NCBI RefSeq assembly: GCF_012926525.1
Contig: NZ_JABBNI010000058.1
Location: forward strand, 186,001-250,000
DNA from: Clostridium muellerianum
GTDB taxonomy: Bacteria > Bacillota > Clostridia > Clostridiales > Clostridiaceae
Direction of reading: 5' to 3'
DNA length: 64,000 nt
Position 1 is the stretch's first letter. Each line of letters starts with the position of its first letter. This document shows positions 53,637-63,053 of the stretch, piece after piece. The notes under the pieces were generated by a model, which saw only the letters and a program-made list of their open reading frames with translations, ran no database searches and was not told where the DNA came from. Both the position numbers and the translations under genes were made by a program.

Positions 53637-55652
53637 ATGATAACGAATACAAAAACTTTAAAATTTAAGATTACGGTAAACTCTATATTAGTAGTGTTGT
53701 TAGTTACAGTAGTACTTGCAGCTGCATCCTATAATATAATTAGCAAAAGATTGGATGCACAGATAAAAATTGATGGAAACAATTTTGTAGAAGAAGTAGT
53801 TTCAGAAATTGAAACTAACAATTCAGTATTAACAAACTTAAACGATCTTTTAGGACAAAAAATTAAAACTACGGCTTATTTAGTTGGTCAAAATTCTAAT
53901 GTATCAAATGAATATTTAAAGCAGGTAGCAGATGAAATTCAAGTACAGGAAATAGACATATCTGATCCTCAAGGTGTAATACTTTATTCAAACATACCAG
54001 CTAATATTGGATATAAATATCCAGAAGATCATCCTGTGCAGCCTGTTCTTAAAGCACAAAAAACTGAACTTATTGAAAATGTAAGAAAGAGTACAAATTC
54101 ATCAGATAACAATTATTATAAATATGGTTGTGTGTCTTTAAAAAATGGTGGAATTGTACAAGTAGGTGTTATTGCAAATCAAGTTGAAAAATTAAATCAA
54201 GCAGTAAATGACCAAAACTTAGTAAATAAGTTAGGCAAAAAGTCAAATATAGTATTTGCATTAACTTTTAATACTGATTTGAAGGTTTTGGCACACAGTG
54301 ATAAAAGTAGAGTTGGAATGTCTTTAACAGATGCAGGAAGTAAAACTGCAGCAAAGGGCCAAGCATATAGTTCTGTGTATAATTATAAAAGAATGACAGA
54401 TGTGTATGATGTTTTAGTACCTGTAAAAGATAACAGTGGAAAAGTAATTAAGGTTGTTGATGTAGGAATTTCACTTAAAAACAAACATGAGGCGCTAGTA
54501 AATGTTATATTTAGTTTTATAATAATATGTTTACTTGCACTTATAATAAGTTGGTTAATATTAAGAACATTGGTGGGTAAAAATTTAAAACCTTTAGCTA
54601 AATTAGCTGAAGGAGCAGAGGATATTTCAAGTGGTAATCTGACAAAAAATATAGAAATAAATAGTGAAGATGAAATAGGAAATGTTGGACATAGTTTTAA
54701 TAATATGATTGATAATCTTAGAGGGATTACAGGAGATATTAATAATGTATCACAAAATTTAGCAGCTTCCACAAAAACAATTTTAGCATCTTCTGAGCAA
54801 GTTTCAGAGGTGTCAGAGGAAATTTCTGTTTCCATACAGGAAGTTGCTGATGGATCAGAAAAGCAAGTTGCAGCGGCAGATGAAATATCGAGTGGCATGA
54901 AAACTGTAGTAGATAACATATCCAATATAAATGAAAAGGTTACTAATGTAGTAGAATTTTCTAAAGATATAAGCAAACTTGCAGTAGATGGAAGAGAAAA
55001 AATGGACAACATGGTTACACAAATTAATGTTATAAAAAACAGTGTGAATTATTCATCAGAGGTAATAGTAGAACTTCAAAAAACTTCTGAAGAAATAGGA
55101 AATATTGTAGAAATAATAGATGGAATAGCAGACCAGACTATGTTATTAGCTCTTAATGCTTCTATAGAAGCTGCTGGTGCAGGTGAAGCAGGAAAAGGGT
55201 TTGCTGTGGTAGCAGATGAAGTTAGAAGTTTGGCAGAGGAATCTAGAGCGTCTTCAAGTACTATTAAAGATTTAATTGTTGCAACACAAGAGAAAACTAA
55301 TAAAGCACTTTTATCTATAAAAGAAGGCAGCAGGGAGTCTGAAAAGGGAGAAGTTATAGTAAAAGTAGTTGGAGAATCTCTAAATAAGATTTTGAAAGCT
55401 TTTGATGAGACAAGAGATAACCTAGAACAGGTTAATAAAATGGTTGTAAATTCTAAGGGGACTATTGTTAGTGTGGATCAAAATGTAAATAAGATACAGG
55501 AGGTTACAACGAATACAGCAGCAAACACTGAAGAAGTAGCAGCATCTGCACAGGAACAAACAGCAGTACTTCAAAGTATTGCAGAAGACTTACAAAAGCT
55601 TAATGAAATGTCAGAAAAACTTCAGGAAAGTGTTAAAATATTTAAAATATAA
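53637..55652 (+). CDS. Methyl-accepting chemotaxis protein with extracellular Cache domain
   Basis: Chemoreceptor of 671 residues. TM1 about 13-33, an extracellular single/double Cache region about 40-280 ([33 protein letters not shown], then [35 protein letters not shown]), TM2 about 288-309, HAMP 310-365, and a signalling domain to the end with the tip [41 protein letters not shown]. Relatives of this Cache type bind small carboxylates or amino acids; the ligand is unknown. ATG 53622 is in frame, but GGGGGAAAG overlaps it and fits ATG 53637. Confidence 0.9.
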   Translation: MITNTKTLKFKITVNSILVVLLVTVVLAAASYNIISKRLDAQIKIDGNNFVEEVVSEIETNNSVLTNLNDLLGQKIKTTAYLVGQNSNVSNEYLKQVADEIQVQEIDISDPQGVILYSNIPANIGYKYPEDHPVQPVLKAQKTELIENVRKSTNSSDNNYYKYGCVSLKNGGIVQVGVIANQVEKLNQAVNDQNLVNKLGKKSNIVFALTFNTDLKVLAHSDKSRVGMSLTDAGSKTAAKGQAYSSVYNYKRMTDVYDVLVPVKDNSGKVIKVVDVGISLKNKHEALVNVIFSFIIICLLALIISWLILRTLVGKNLKPLAKLAEGAEDISSGNLTKNIEINSEDEIGNVGHSFNNMIDNLRGITGDINNVSQNLAASTKTILASSEQVSEVSEEISVSIQEVADGSEKQVAAADEISSGMKTVVDNISNINEKVTNVVEFSKDISKLAVDGREKMDNMVTQINVIKNSVNYSSEVIVELQKTSEEIGNIVEIIDGIADQTMLLALNASIEAAGAGEAGKGFAVVADEVRSLAEESRASSSTIKDLIVATQEKTNKALLSIKEGSRESEKGEVIVKVVGESLNKILKAFDETRDNLEQVNKMVVNSKGTIVSVDQNVNKIQEVTTNTAANTEEVAASAQEQTAVLQSIAEDLQKLNEMSEKLQESVKIFKI

Positions 55653-55710
55653 GTGTTGACAAAAAAATATAAGTAGTAATATAATAGATTATAAATTATA
55701 TATTAAATTC

Positions 55711-55936
55711 ATTGAAGAGAAGAGTACTTTTAGAATTGATTTGAAGCGAGCAGGGATGGTGGAAGCCTGTATGAGATCTAAAATGGAAGAGAACCTCTGA
55801 GAATCTTGTTCTTGAAAGATTAGGAGCAAGGCGTTAACGGCGTTAGAGTTTCGAGTGGATAAGGTAGTGATACCTGTCAATTAGAGTGGTACCGCGGATA
55901 TAACCCGTCTCTTTTTAAAAGAGACGGGTTTTTTAT
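55711..55936 (+). promoter_or_regulatory. T-box leader of argS, arginine specifier AGA
   Basis: Classic T-box riboswitch. GAAGAGAAGAGTA at the base of stem I and TTTTAGA/TCTAAAA as the stem above the specifier loop. Distal GGATGGTGGAAGCC motif. The specifier-loop strand GGAAGAGAAC allows an AGA codon at 55788-55790. The T-box GAGTGGTACCGCGG lies at 55884-55897 and the terminator at 55902-55936. Uncharged tRNA-Arg would bind AGA and the UGGN bulge, favouring the antiterminator. The AGA assignment fits the downstream arginyl-tRNA synthetase. Confidence 0.93.
55902..55936 (+). terminator. T-box-controlled terminator
   Basis: AACCCGTCTCTTT pairs with AAAGAGACGGGTT, followed by TTTTT. The 5' arm overlaps the antiterminator partner of the T-box. 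Confidence 0.92.
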
Positions 55937-56056
55937 AAGTAAATATATATAAAGTAAATTTTAATTATTTAGCACCAAAGCTGTTTACTTACTATAAGTG
56001 CAAGTGAGAATTACGGATGGAGGCTAGTGATCAATTATATTTTTGGAGGTTTTAAT

Positions 56057-57748
56057 ATGGATTACAAAAAATTAGTAGCAGAAAGAATAAAAGAAAATGT
56101 TGAATTGGATTTAGAAACCATAGAAAGGTTAATAGAAATACCACCAAAATCTGATATGGGAGATTTTGCTTTTCCATGCTTTCAACTATCAAAGGTTTTA
56201 AGAAAAGCACCAAATTCTATAGCAGAAGAATTAAAAAATAAAATAAATAAAGAAAGTTTTGAAAAAATTGAAAATTTAGGACCATACTTAAATTTCTTTG
56301 TTGATAAAGTGGATTTTACAAAAAATACAATAGAAAAGGTTCTTACAGAGAAAGAAAAGTATGGAGCTTCAGATATGGGAAAGGGAAAGAATATAACTAT
56401 AGATTATTCTTCACCTAATATTGCAAAACCTTTCCATGTTGGACATCTAAGCACTACAGCTATAGGAAATGCTCTATACAAAATTTTATCTTTTGAAGGA
56501 TTCAATTGTATAGGTATTAATCATTTAGGAGATTGGGGAACTCAGTTTGGAAAGCTTATATCAGCTTACAAGAGATGGTGTGATGAAGAAGCTCTAGAAA
56601 ACAAACCAATAAATGAATTATTAAGGATATATGTTAAATTCCATGAAGAAGCTGAAAAGGACCCATCTTTAGAAGATGAAGCAAGAATGTATTTTAAAAA
56701 ATTAGAAGATGGATGTGAAGAAGAAACTAAACTTTGGCAGAGGTTTAAAGACTTAAGTTTAAAGGAATTTAAAATTGTTTATAATATGCTTGGAGTAGAA
56801 TTTGATTCTTATGCAGGAGAAAGCTTCTATAATGATAAAATGGATGCAATAATTGAAGAAATAGATAAAAAAGGCTTGCTTACAGATAGTAATGGAGCTA
56901 AAGTTGTAATGCTTGATGACTATAATATGCCTCCATGTATCATAAAAAAATCAGATGGAGCAACTATTTATGCTACTCGTGATTTAGCAGCAGCAAGCTA
57001 TAGAAAGAAAACTTATGATTTTTATAGAAATATATATGTAGTAGGAGCAGCTCAGTCTCTTCATTTTAAACAATTATTTACTACATTAAAGCTTATGGGA
57101 CATGATTGGGCTGATGATTGCAAACATGTAGCTTTTGGACTTGTTAGATTTGCAGATAAAAAGTTATCAACAAGAAAAGGGGACGTTATATTCCTAGAAG
57201 ATTTATTGAATGAAGCTGTAGAAAAGACTTTAGAAGTAATAAATGAAAAGAATCCTGATTTAGAAAATAAAGAGGAAGCTGCTAAAAAGATAGGTATAGG
57301 ATCAGTGGTATTTGCTTACTTAAAGAATAACAGAGAAAAAGACATAATATTTGACTGGAAGGAAATTTTGAGTTTTGATGGTGAAACAGGTCCATATGTT
57401 CAATACAGCTATGCAAGAGGAAAGAGCATTCTTAGAAAAGCAGGAGAAATTAAAGGAAGTGCAGACTATAGCAAGTTAAGTTCTAAAGAAGAGTTTGAAC
57501 TTGTAAAGTCTCTTGGAAACTTCCAAAAATCTATATTACATTCTATAGATAAATTAGAACCTTATATAGTAACAAGATATGTAATTGAAGTAGCTAAAGG
57601 ATTTAATAAATTTTATAATGCTCACAGCATAATGAATGCAGAAGATGATGCTACAAAGGTAGCAAGAATTAAATTAGTAGAAGCTACCTGTCAGGTTCTA
57701 AAGAATGGATTGGCTTTAATAGGAATTGAAACAGTAGAAAAAATGTAG
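56057..57748 (+). CDS. argS: Arginyl-tRNA synthetase
   Basis: Class I synthetase charging tRNA-Arg, 563 residues, normal length. N-terminal tRNA-binding domain (1-100), HIGH motif as HVGH at 127-130 within [26 protein letters not shown]-like KKLSTRKGD, and a C-terminal anticodon-binding helix bundle ([43 protein letters not shown]). An in-frame ATG at 56027 lacks a ribosome binding site, while TTTGGAGG precedes ATG 56057. Expression is controlled by the T-box upstream. Confidence 0.96.
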   Translation: MDYKKLVAERIKENVELDLETIERLIEIPPKSDMGDFAFPCFQLSKVLRKAPNSIAEELKNKINKESFEKIENLGPYLNFFVDKVDFTKNTIEKVLTEKEKYGASDMGKGKNITIDYSSPNIAKPFHVGHLSTTAIGNALYKILSFEGFNCIGINHLGDWGTQFGKLISAYKRWCDEEALENKPINELLRIYVKFHEEAEKDPSLEDEARMYFKKLEDGCEEETKLWQRFKDLSLKEFKIVYNMLGVEFDSYAGESFYNDKMDAIIEEIDKKGLLTDSNGAKVVMLDDYNMPPCIIKKSDGATIYATRDLAAASYRKKTYDFYRNIYVVGAAQSLHFKQLFTTLKLMGHDWADDCKHVAFGLVRFADKKLSTRKGDVIFLEDLLNEAVEKTLEVINEKNPDLENKEEAAKKIGIGSVVFAYLKNNREKDIIFDWKEILSFDGETGPYVQYSYARGKSILRKAGEIKGSADYSKLSSKEEFELVKSLGNFQKSILHSIDKLEPYIVTRYVIEVAKGFNKFYNAHSIMNAEDDATKVARIKLVEATCQVLKNGLALIGIETVEKM

Positions 57749-57752
57749 CTTT

Positions 57753-57797
57753 AAAAGTGCTTTAGGACAGTTAAATATTGTCCTAAAGCACTTTTAT
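57753..57797 (+). terminator. Terminator of argS
   Basis: Perfect 17-bp stem: 57753-57769 pairs with 57779-57795, TTTT within the 3' arm, loop of 9 nt. Confidence 0.88.
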
Positions 57798-57877
57798 TAG
57801 TTGTTTTCAAATGTTTTTCATTGTTATATAATAAGTAATGTAGGTTTAGGAAAACAAAAGTTTGGAGGACTTTATAA

Positions 57878-58675
57878 ATGTTTATAAAAGAATATAAAGA
57901 AGTATTAAGTTTGCATGAAAATGTATTCCAATACTACAATATGGATAAAATTGTATACTTTGATATAGAAACTACAGGTTTTGATAAGGAAGAGGATTAT
58001 GTAATACTTATATCTTTAGGAAGATTTGAAGATGAAAATAATTTTTACATAAAACAATATTTTTTGGAAAATTTAGAAGATGAAAAAGAACTGTTATGCA
58101 ATTTTAAAAAAGATATAATTGGATATAAAAAATGGTGCTCATACAATGGTATAGCCTTTGATGAACCTTTTATAAAGAAAAGAATGGAAAAGCAAAATAT
58201 AATATTTGAGTCTCCAAAGTATCATATAGATTTATATAGACTTATAAGACCTTATTATAAACAAATGGGTATGCAAAGATGTAATCTTAAAACTGTAGAA
58301 AAGTATATAGGTATACAAAGAGAAGATCAGATAGATGGAGGTATAAGTGTAGACTTATATAAAGAATTTTTATTAACTTCTAGTGAAGAACTTAAAGAAA
58401 AAATTATGCTGCACAATTATGAAGATGTATTAAGTTTGCCTAAAATACACGAACTTATTTTTAAAGTAGATAATAATCATGATTTAGTTAGAGAAAACGT
58501 GATTACAAAAAAGCAATGTAAATATCTTAAAGGTCTCCTTAAGAAAAATAATATTAACTTGGATGTGGACATAGATAGAATATCCAGAAAAGCTGCTTCA
58601 AGAACTATAGATAATATACTCAGAGGATGTATAGATTGCAATGAATTAAAAGACATAATTAGCAATAGTTACTAA
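57878..58675 (+). CDS. YprB-like ribonuclease H-fold exonuclease
   Basis: DEDD-type 3'-5' exonuclease domain protein of 265 residues. Motif I FDIETTGFD gives Asp29 and Glu31, motif II SYNGIAFDEPF gives Asp95, and motif III HNYEDVLSLP gives Asp183. This is the RNase_H_2/YprB family, whose members degrade or process nucleic acid; the biological substrate is not known. The C-terminal 70 residues are outside the domain. TTTGGAGG lies before the ATG. Confidence 0.85.
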   Translation: MFIKEYKEVLSLHENVFQYYNMDKIVYFDIETTGFDKEEDYVILISLGRFEDENNFYIKQYFLENLEDEKELLCNFKKDIIGYKKWCSYNGIAFDEPFIKKRMEKQNIIFESPKYHIDLYRLIRPYYKQMGMQRCNLKTVEKYIGIQREDQIDGGISVDLYKEFLLTSSEELKEKIMLHNYEDVLSLPKIHELIFKVDNNHDLVRENVITKKQCKYLKGLLKKNNINLDVDIDRISRKAASRTIDNILRGCIDCNELKDIISNSY

Positions 58676-58771
58676 ATTGAATAGCAAATTTAAATAGGTA
58701 ATATAAATTATTAAAAATATTTAGACTTTCGGCACAATTCATTGTATAATATAGAAAAGGAGGTAGATTTT

Positions 58772-59158
58772 ATGATAGGACAAATAATGCATTCTGATAT
58801 AGTTAAAATAAAAACAGATGACGATTTAAAAAAGGCACTTGAGATCATAAATTCTAATAAAGTAAATGGGGCACCTGTAGTTGATGAAAACGATAAATTA
58901 GTAGGTATAATAGTTAAAGCTGATATATATAGATTTTTAATGGAAGAAGGTCATTATGATACTTGCCCTGTGGATTGGGTAATGACAAAAAATGTTGTTA
59001 CAGCATCTAAAAATGAGGGTATTGTGGAAGTAGCAGCTCGTCTTAGAAAAAACGATATTATTGCTATTCCTATAGTAGACGATGGCATTTTGGAAGGTAT
59101 AGTGTCCATTGAAGATATAGTTGATTATATAATAGAAAAAGAAGAATATTATAATTAG
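58772..59158 (+). CDS. CBS-domain pair protein
   Basis: Cytosolic protein of 128 residues consisting of two CBS motifs (about 5-58 and 70-125), each with the typical GAPVVDENDKLVGIIVKADIYRF and AIPIVDDGILEGIVSIEDIVDYI endings. Stand-alone CBS pairs bind adenine nucleotides or ions and signal energy state. A TTG at 58742 is in frame, but AAAAGGAGG is placed for ATG 58772. Element E1 copy c begins 7 nt after its stop. Confidence 0.88.
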   Translation: MIGQIMHSDIVKIKTDDDLKKALEIINSNKVNGAPVVDENDKLVGIIVKADIYRFLMEEGHYDTCPVDWVMTKNVVTASKNEGIVEVAARLRKNDIIAIPIVDDGILEGIVSIEDIVDYIIEKEEYYN

Positions 59159-59164
59159 ACATAT

Positions 59165-59305
59165 TTAAAAAAATAACAAATCAGTATGTTAGTATATTTT
59201 GCGCCATACTGCGTCAACAGAACCCTTTGATAGAACAACTATCAGCGGAACATGTTTCCTTGTCGATTGCAAAATATCTAACATCTTTGACTTGTTATTT
59301 TCTTT
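59165..59305 (+). repeat. Dispersed structured element E1, copy c
   Basis: About 141 bp, the most divergent copy of E1. The terminal arms AAAATAACAAATCA-ATGTTAG and CTAACAT-TGACTTGTTATTTT pair. The inner helix is ATATTTTGC/GCAAAATAT, where copies a and b have TTTTTGTAA/TTACAAAAA, so both arms changed together. The core TACTGCGT, ACAGAACCCTT, GATAG, CGGAACATG and TCCTTGTC is kept. An extra perfect apical stem TGATAG-AACAA-CTATCA is present. Confidence 0.75.
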
Positions 59306-59314
59306 TATATGCCT

Positions 59315-59350
59315 TAATAAAAAGCCTGTTTAAATATACAGGCTTTTTAT
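59315..59350. terminator. Terminator shared by the Feo operon and the plus strand
   Basis: AAAAAGCCTGT (59319-59329) pairs with ACAGGCTTTTT (59338-59348), 11 bp, with T-runs in both directions. It directly abuts the stop of the small FeoB-associated gene. Confidence 0.88.
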
Positions 59351-59490
59351 TAATTTTTTTTGTAATGACTGCAGTGGTTGGAACAACAGCCGCAGTCACA
59401 GTTTCCAGAAGCTTTTTTCTTTATATTCTTGTATAATATATATGCTGCAAAGGAAACTAGAATAACAGTTACTAAAATTTCAATTAGCAT
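59350..59490 (-). CDS. FeoB-associated Cys-rich membrane protein
   Basis: 46-residue protein starting MLIEILVTVILVSFAAYILY, a single transmembrane helix. A basic stretch (KNIKKKASGN) and a Cys-rich tail CDCGCCSNHCSHYKKN follow. This is the FeoB-associated family, small proteins encoded next to feoB in clostridia and bacilli and assumed to help Fe2+ transfer, perhaps in place of FeoC. GGAGG lies 8 nt before the ATG. It is the last gene of feoA-feoB-orf, 17 nt after feoB, and is easily missed because of its size. Confidence 0.88.
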   Translation of the reverse strand: MLIEILVTVILVSFAAYILYKNIKKKASGNCDCGCCSNHCSHYKKN

Positions 59491-59507
59491 ATTTTTAACC
59501 TCCAAAT

Positions 59508-61271
59508 TTAAAATATCATAGAACCTAATCTGAAAACTATAAAAGATATCAGCCAGGCTAAGGCAAATTGGTATACTACAGAAAATACAGCCATATTTTT
59601 ACCATATTCTTTTTTCATGGCAGCTACTGCAGATATACATGGAGTATACAGTAGTACAAAAACTAAAAATGCATAAGCTGACATTGGTGTAAAATGGTGA
59701 ATAAGAGATATTTTTAAATCACCGCCGTATATAACACCCATAGTACCTATTACTGCTTCTTTAGCCATAAGGCCTGTAAGTAATGAAACTGAACTTTGCC
59801 AATCTCCAAAACCTAGAGGTTTAAATATTATGCTAATATAATTTCCAATATAAGCTAGCATACTATTATTTATGTCTGTCATACCGTAAATGTTAAAGTT
59901 AGATAAAAACCAAATAAGTACTGACATTGAAAATATTATAGTTCCAGCCTTTTTCAAAAAGCCTTTACCTTTATCCCAGGTGTGTAAAATAACATTCTTT
60001 AATTCGGGAAGCTTGTATTCAGGAAGTTCTATTATAAAAGGTTCTTCGTCTTTTTTAAATAAAGTGTTTTTAAAAAGTATTCCTATTATAAAGGATATAA
60101 TGATTCCTAAAAAGTATAGAGACATTATAACAGACGTTTTATTTGCAGGGAAGAAAGCGGAAGCAAATATAACGTATATAGGCAATCTTGCATTACAAGA
60201 CATAAGTGGAACAAGTAGGGCAGTAAGTTTTCTGTCTTTTTCGCTTTCTAAAGTTCTAGCTGACATAATTCCAGGAACTGAACACCCGAAGCTCATTACT
60301 AAAGGAATAAAGGCTTTTCCTGATAGTCCCATTTTTCTCATTAATTTATCCATTATAAAGGCAGCTCTAGCCATGTAACCACTGTCCTCAAGTATAGATA
60401 TGCCAAGGAAAAGTGCCATGATAACAGGTAAAAATACTACTACAGAGCCAACACCGCCTAAAATACCTTCTAGAAGTAGTGATTTAAACCAAGGGCTTGT
60501 ACTAGACAACAGGTTTTCTAAAAAAGGAATTAAGGCTGAATTTAAAAGCATATCTAGTTCATCCGACAAGGGTTGTCCTACCCAGCTAAAAGTAAATTTG
60601 AAAATTAAAGCTAAAGTAATAAAAAATATTGGGTAAGCTAAAAATTTATTAAGTACAATTTTATCTATTTTTTCTGTAGGTGAAATATAATTTTTAGCTT
60701 TACTAATAAAGCATTTATTTAGAACTTTATTAATATAGTCATAAGTTTCTTTTTCGTTTTGAAACTGAAATTCATTCTCAGCACGTTGGCTTAAAAAATC
60801 GCCGCCAATAAGCATTTCTTTTAAATTATTTATTCCTATGCCTTTGGAAGCAACAATTGGTATTACTGTTACATTTAATTCTTTAGATAATAAAGAGTAG
60901 TCTATTTTAATTCCTTTGGAATCTGCCACATCTATCATATTTAACACTAAAATTATAGGTTTATTAAAGCTTTTAAGTTGAGTTGTAAGGTATAAATTTC
61001 TATCTAAATTCGAAGCATCTACTATGTTTATAATTACATCTGCACCACCGCTAACCAAAAATTCTCTAGATACTTTTTCTTCATTGGAGAAGGTATCCAT
61101 GGCATAAATTCCTGGAAGATCTACAATCTTTAAGGAAGGGTCCAGGTATCCTTCTTTTTTATCTACAGTTACTCCTGCCCAATTACCTACATATTGGTTA
61201 GATCCGGTTAAAGTGTTAAAAAGTGATGTTTTTCCTACGTTTGGATTGCCAAGCAAAGCTGCTGTAATCAT
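59508..61271 (-). CDS. feoB: Ferrous iron transporter FeoB
   Basis: Inner-membrane Fe2+ importer of 587 residues, the short clostridial form. N-terminal G-protein: G1 GNPNVGKTS, G2 Thr in NWAGVTVDKKEG, G3 DLPG, G4 NMID. A helical GDI-like segment (about 160-210) is followed by two Gate motifs with the Cys pairs SFGCSVPGIMSARTL and LMSCNARLPIYVI. About ten helices. Works with FeoA and the small Cys-rich protein. The Fur-like box upstream of feoA implies iron repression. Confidence 0.95.
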   Translation of the reverse strand: MITAALLGNPNVGKTSLFNTLTGSNQYVGNWAGVTVDKKEGYLDPSLKIVDLPGIYAMDTFSNEEKVSREFLVSGGADVIINIVDASNLDRNLYLTTQLKSFNKPIILVLNMIDVADSKGIKIDYSLLSKELNVTVIPIVASKGIGINNLKEMLIGGDFLSQRAENEFQFQNEKETYDYINKVLNKCFISKAKNYISPTEKIDKIVLNKFLAYPIFFITLALIFKFTFSWVGQPLSDELDMLLNSALIPFLENLLSSTSPWFKSLLLEGILGGVGSVVVFLPVIMALFLGISILEDSGYMARAAFIMDKLMRKMGLSGKAFIPLVMSFGCSVPGIMSARTLESEKDRKLTALLVPLMSCNARLPIYVIFASAFFPANKTSVIMSLYFLGIIISFIIGILFKNTLFKKDEEPFIIELPEYKLPELKNVILHTWDKGKGFLKKAGTIIFSMSVLIWFLSNFNIYGMTDINNSMLAYIGNYISIIFKPLGFGDWQSSVSLLTGLMAKEAVIGTMGVIYGGDLKISLIHHFTPMSAYAFLVFVLLYTPCISAVAAMKKEYGKNMAVFSVVYQFALAWLISFIVFRLGSMIF

Positions 61272-61295
61272 ATTAGTCCTCCTAAGATATTATAA

Positions 61296-61529
61296 TTATG
61301 AATTTTTAATAAATATGTTTTTGGCGTCTTTTTTACGTATTGCTAAATTAAATCCTCTTAAGGTTATTACTATAGGATCACCAAGTGGAGCTGAAGCCTT
61401 TAAAGCCACTTCTGTTCCTTCTATACATCCTAAAGCAAGCAATCGTTTTGTTAGTTTTTCATTTCCACATATGCTTTCTATTAAAGCTGTCTCTCCAAGT
61501 TTTAAATCACAAATACTCATTATTACCAC
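61296..61529 (-). CDS. feoA: Ferrous iron transport accessory protein FeoA
   Basis: SH3-like cytosolic protein of 77 residues (LKLGETALIESICGNEKLTKRLLALGCIEGTEVALKASAPLGDPIVITLRGFNLAIRKKDAKNI) needed for FeoB activity. First gene of the Feo operon. AGGTGG before the start. A Fur-like box overlaps the region just upstream. Confidence 0.93.
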   Translation of the reverse strand: MVIMSICDLKLGETALIESICGNEKLTKRLLALGCIEGTEVALKASAPLGDPIVITLRGFNLAIRKKDAKNIFIKNS

Positions 61530-61532
61530 CTC

Positions 61533-61551
61533 GTAATGAAAATCATTATCA
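61533..61551 (-). promoter_or_regulatory. Fur-like box upstream of feoA
   Basis: Plus-strand GTAATGAAAATCATTATCA. Aligned with the 19-bp consensus GATAATGATAATCATTATC one base to the left, it matches at about 16 of 19. It lies 4 bp before the feoA start, over its ribosome binding region. Fe2+-Fur binding would shut off the operon. Confidence 0.75.
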
Positions 61552-61611
61552 TTTATTATATATTAATAATAACATCATTTATAAACAGTGTCAATATGAA
61601 ATGATGAAAAA

Positions 61612-61641
61612 TAAAAAACACCCTTAAGATGGGTGCTTTTA
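61612..61641 (-). terminator. Terminator of the TerC gene
   Basis: GCACCC/GGGTG(T) stem with a 7-nt loop, followed on the minus strand by TTTTTTAT. Confidence 0.8.
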
Positions 61642-62505
61642 CTATTGAGCTATGTCTTTTGAAGTATCACAAGGTACTGAGGCTTTTTCTTTTTTAGGTA
61701 TAAATACTGAAACTAGGATGCTTAAAGCAAGTAGAGCAAATATAGTAATTAGAGATACCAAAGTAGAAATATCTACATGGAAGAACCCTGCCGAAAGTTT
61801 TATACCTGTAAATATAAGTATTAGGGCAACTCCATATTTTACATAAGCGAATTTGTTGTGAAGTTTTTCTAATAGAAAATACATATTTCTAAGTCCTAAT
61901 ATTGCAAATATATTAGAAGTATATACTATAAAAGGGTCTGTGGTTATGGAAAATACAGCAGGAATTGAATCTATTGCAAATAGTATATCTGATCCTTCTA
62001 TAAGTATAAGTATTGCAAAAAGTGGGGTAGCATATAGAACTTTATTTTGTCTTGTAAAGAATTTTTCTCCTTCTAATTTATTTGAAATAGGTATTATCTT
62101 ATGTAAAACCTTTAGAAGTTTGTTATCTGTGAAATTTTGTACTTTTTCTTTCTTAAACATCATTTTAAGGCCACTTACCATAAGTATTAATCCGAATACG
62201 TATAATATCCAGTGAAATTTATTAACAATAGTTACTCCTAAGATTACAAATATGAATCTTAAAATTACTGCTCCAGCTATACCATAAGTTAGAACTCTTT
62301 TTTGATATTCAGGTTTTATTCCAAAAGTTTCAAATACCAGTAAGAATAAAAACAGATTGTCTAAACTTAAGCTTTGTTCAATTACATAACCACCTAAAAA
62401 AGCTAAAGCCTTTTCATGTCCCATAAATATATAAATTCCAATATTGAATAGCAGAGCCAGTCCGCACCAGAATGCAATATGTTGTAGTGACTTTTTTGTA
62501 GACAT
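61642..62505 (-). CDS. TerC-family membrane protein, probable Mn2+ exporter
   Basis: Integral membrane protein of 287 residues, about 8 helices. GGYVIEQSLSLDNLFLFLLVFETFG and LILIEGSDILFAIDSIPAVFSITTDPFIVYTSNIFAILGLRNMYF carry the conserved acidic residues (Glu, Asp in ExxLSxDN and EGSDxxFAxDS) thought to bind metal. TerC/Alx proteins export Mn2+ and are often controlled by the yybP-ykoY riboswitch, present here upstream. That makes manganese efflux much more likely than tellurite resistance. GGAGG precedes the ATG. Confidence 0.9.
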   Translation of the reverse strand: MSTKKSLQHIAFWCGLALLFNIGIYIFMGHEKALAFLGGYVIEQSLSLDNLFLFLLVFETFGIKPEYQKRVLTYGIAGAVILRFIFVILGVTIVNKFHWILYVFGLILMVSGLKMMFKKEKVQNFTDNKLLKVLHKIIPISNKLEGEKFFTRQNKVLYATPLFAILILIEGSDILFAIDSIPAVFSITTDPFIVYTSNIFAILGLRNMYFLLEKLHNKFAYVKYGVALILIFTGIKLSAGFFHVDISTLVSLITIFALLALSILVSVFIPKKEKASVPCDTSKDIAQ

Positions 62506-62589
62506 AAAATAAAACCTCCCTATAATCTTTAAATTTATTTAGTATTATCTTTAATTAAAACATGGGTATTTGTATTAAAAACGCACGAA

Positions 62590-62713
62590 GACTTTTAACA
62601 TAATCTTTAGAACCAAATAAGGATTATGTTAAAAGTCTCATTACCATATACAGGTTTACAAAGCCAGATTATCAATCGTATTGTTGACTTTGTAATTTTA
62701 ATTACTCCCTTTT
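62590..62713 (-). promoter_or_regulatory. yybP-ykoY manganese riboswitch with terminator
   Basis: Read on the minus strand: AAAAGGGAGTAAT (62713-62701), GTCAACA (62688-62682), CTGGC and CCTG segments, and TGAGACTTTT (62640-62631), the conserved elements of the Mn2+-sensing yybP-ykoY aptamer. P1 pairs AAAAG with CTTTT. The same GACTTTT begins a perfect 16-bp terminator (62637-62622 with 62605-62590) followed by GTGCGTTTTT. Mn2+ binding would hold P1 and prevent termination, switching TerC on. Confidence 0.88.
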
Positions 62714-63005
62714 AACAAGTAGTTATTAATTTGTTAATGAAATAATACCATAAGAATTAACTCAATGTCAAGTTAAAAATAATATTTATAGGGATTAATT
62801 CTAATGTTATATATAGTATTTCATACCATTACTGAAATTGAAAACATAAAACAATAACTTGATAAAAATTATGATATCCATTTTTGATTGATATTAATTA
62901 ATGATAGCTGTCACTTGTTAATTATATTTAATAGGATATATAATTAAATTGGTATTAAGCTTAAATATTAAATTCAAAATAAGTAAAATTTTATTTTTTA
63001 TATGG

Positions 63006-63039
63006 ATTTTATCTGTATTTTACTACAGATAAAATTTTT
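63006..63039 (+). terminator. Leader hairpin with T-run before the sigma-54 activator gene
   Basis: ATTTTATCTGTA (63006-63017) pairs perfectly with TACAGATAAAAT (63024-63035), 12 bp, 6-nt loop, followed by TTTTG. It ends 3 nt before the ribosome binding site AGAGGTG. No plus-strand gene precedes it within the neighbouring 3.5 kb, so it is not an ordinary gene-end terminator. Confidence 0.6.
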
Positions 63040-63053
63040 GAAGAGGTGATATT

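Larger units (their letters stand above)
62506..63053. other. Intergenic region between TerC and the sigma-54 activator
   Basis: 548 bp. It holds the Mn riboswitch (minus) and a hairpin just before the activator gene (63006-63039, plus). The 62760-63000 stretch is AT-rich, with no gene or structure I can support. Confidence 0.45.

Noticed and set aside
54383-55012. Long 209-codon antisense frame within the MCP gene
   Set aside because: Mirrors the MCP coding bias; Ser/Leu-rich low-complexity product, no ribosome binding site.
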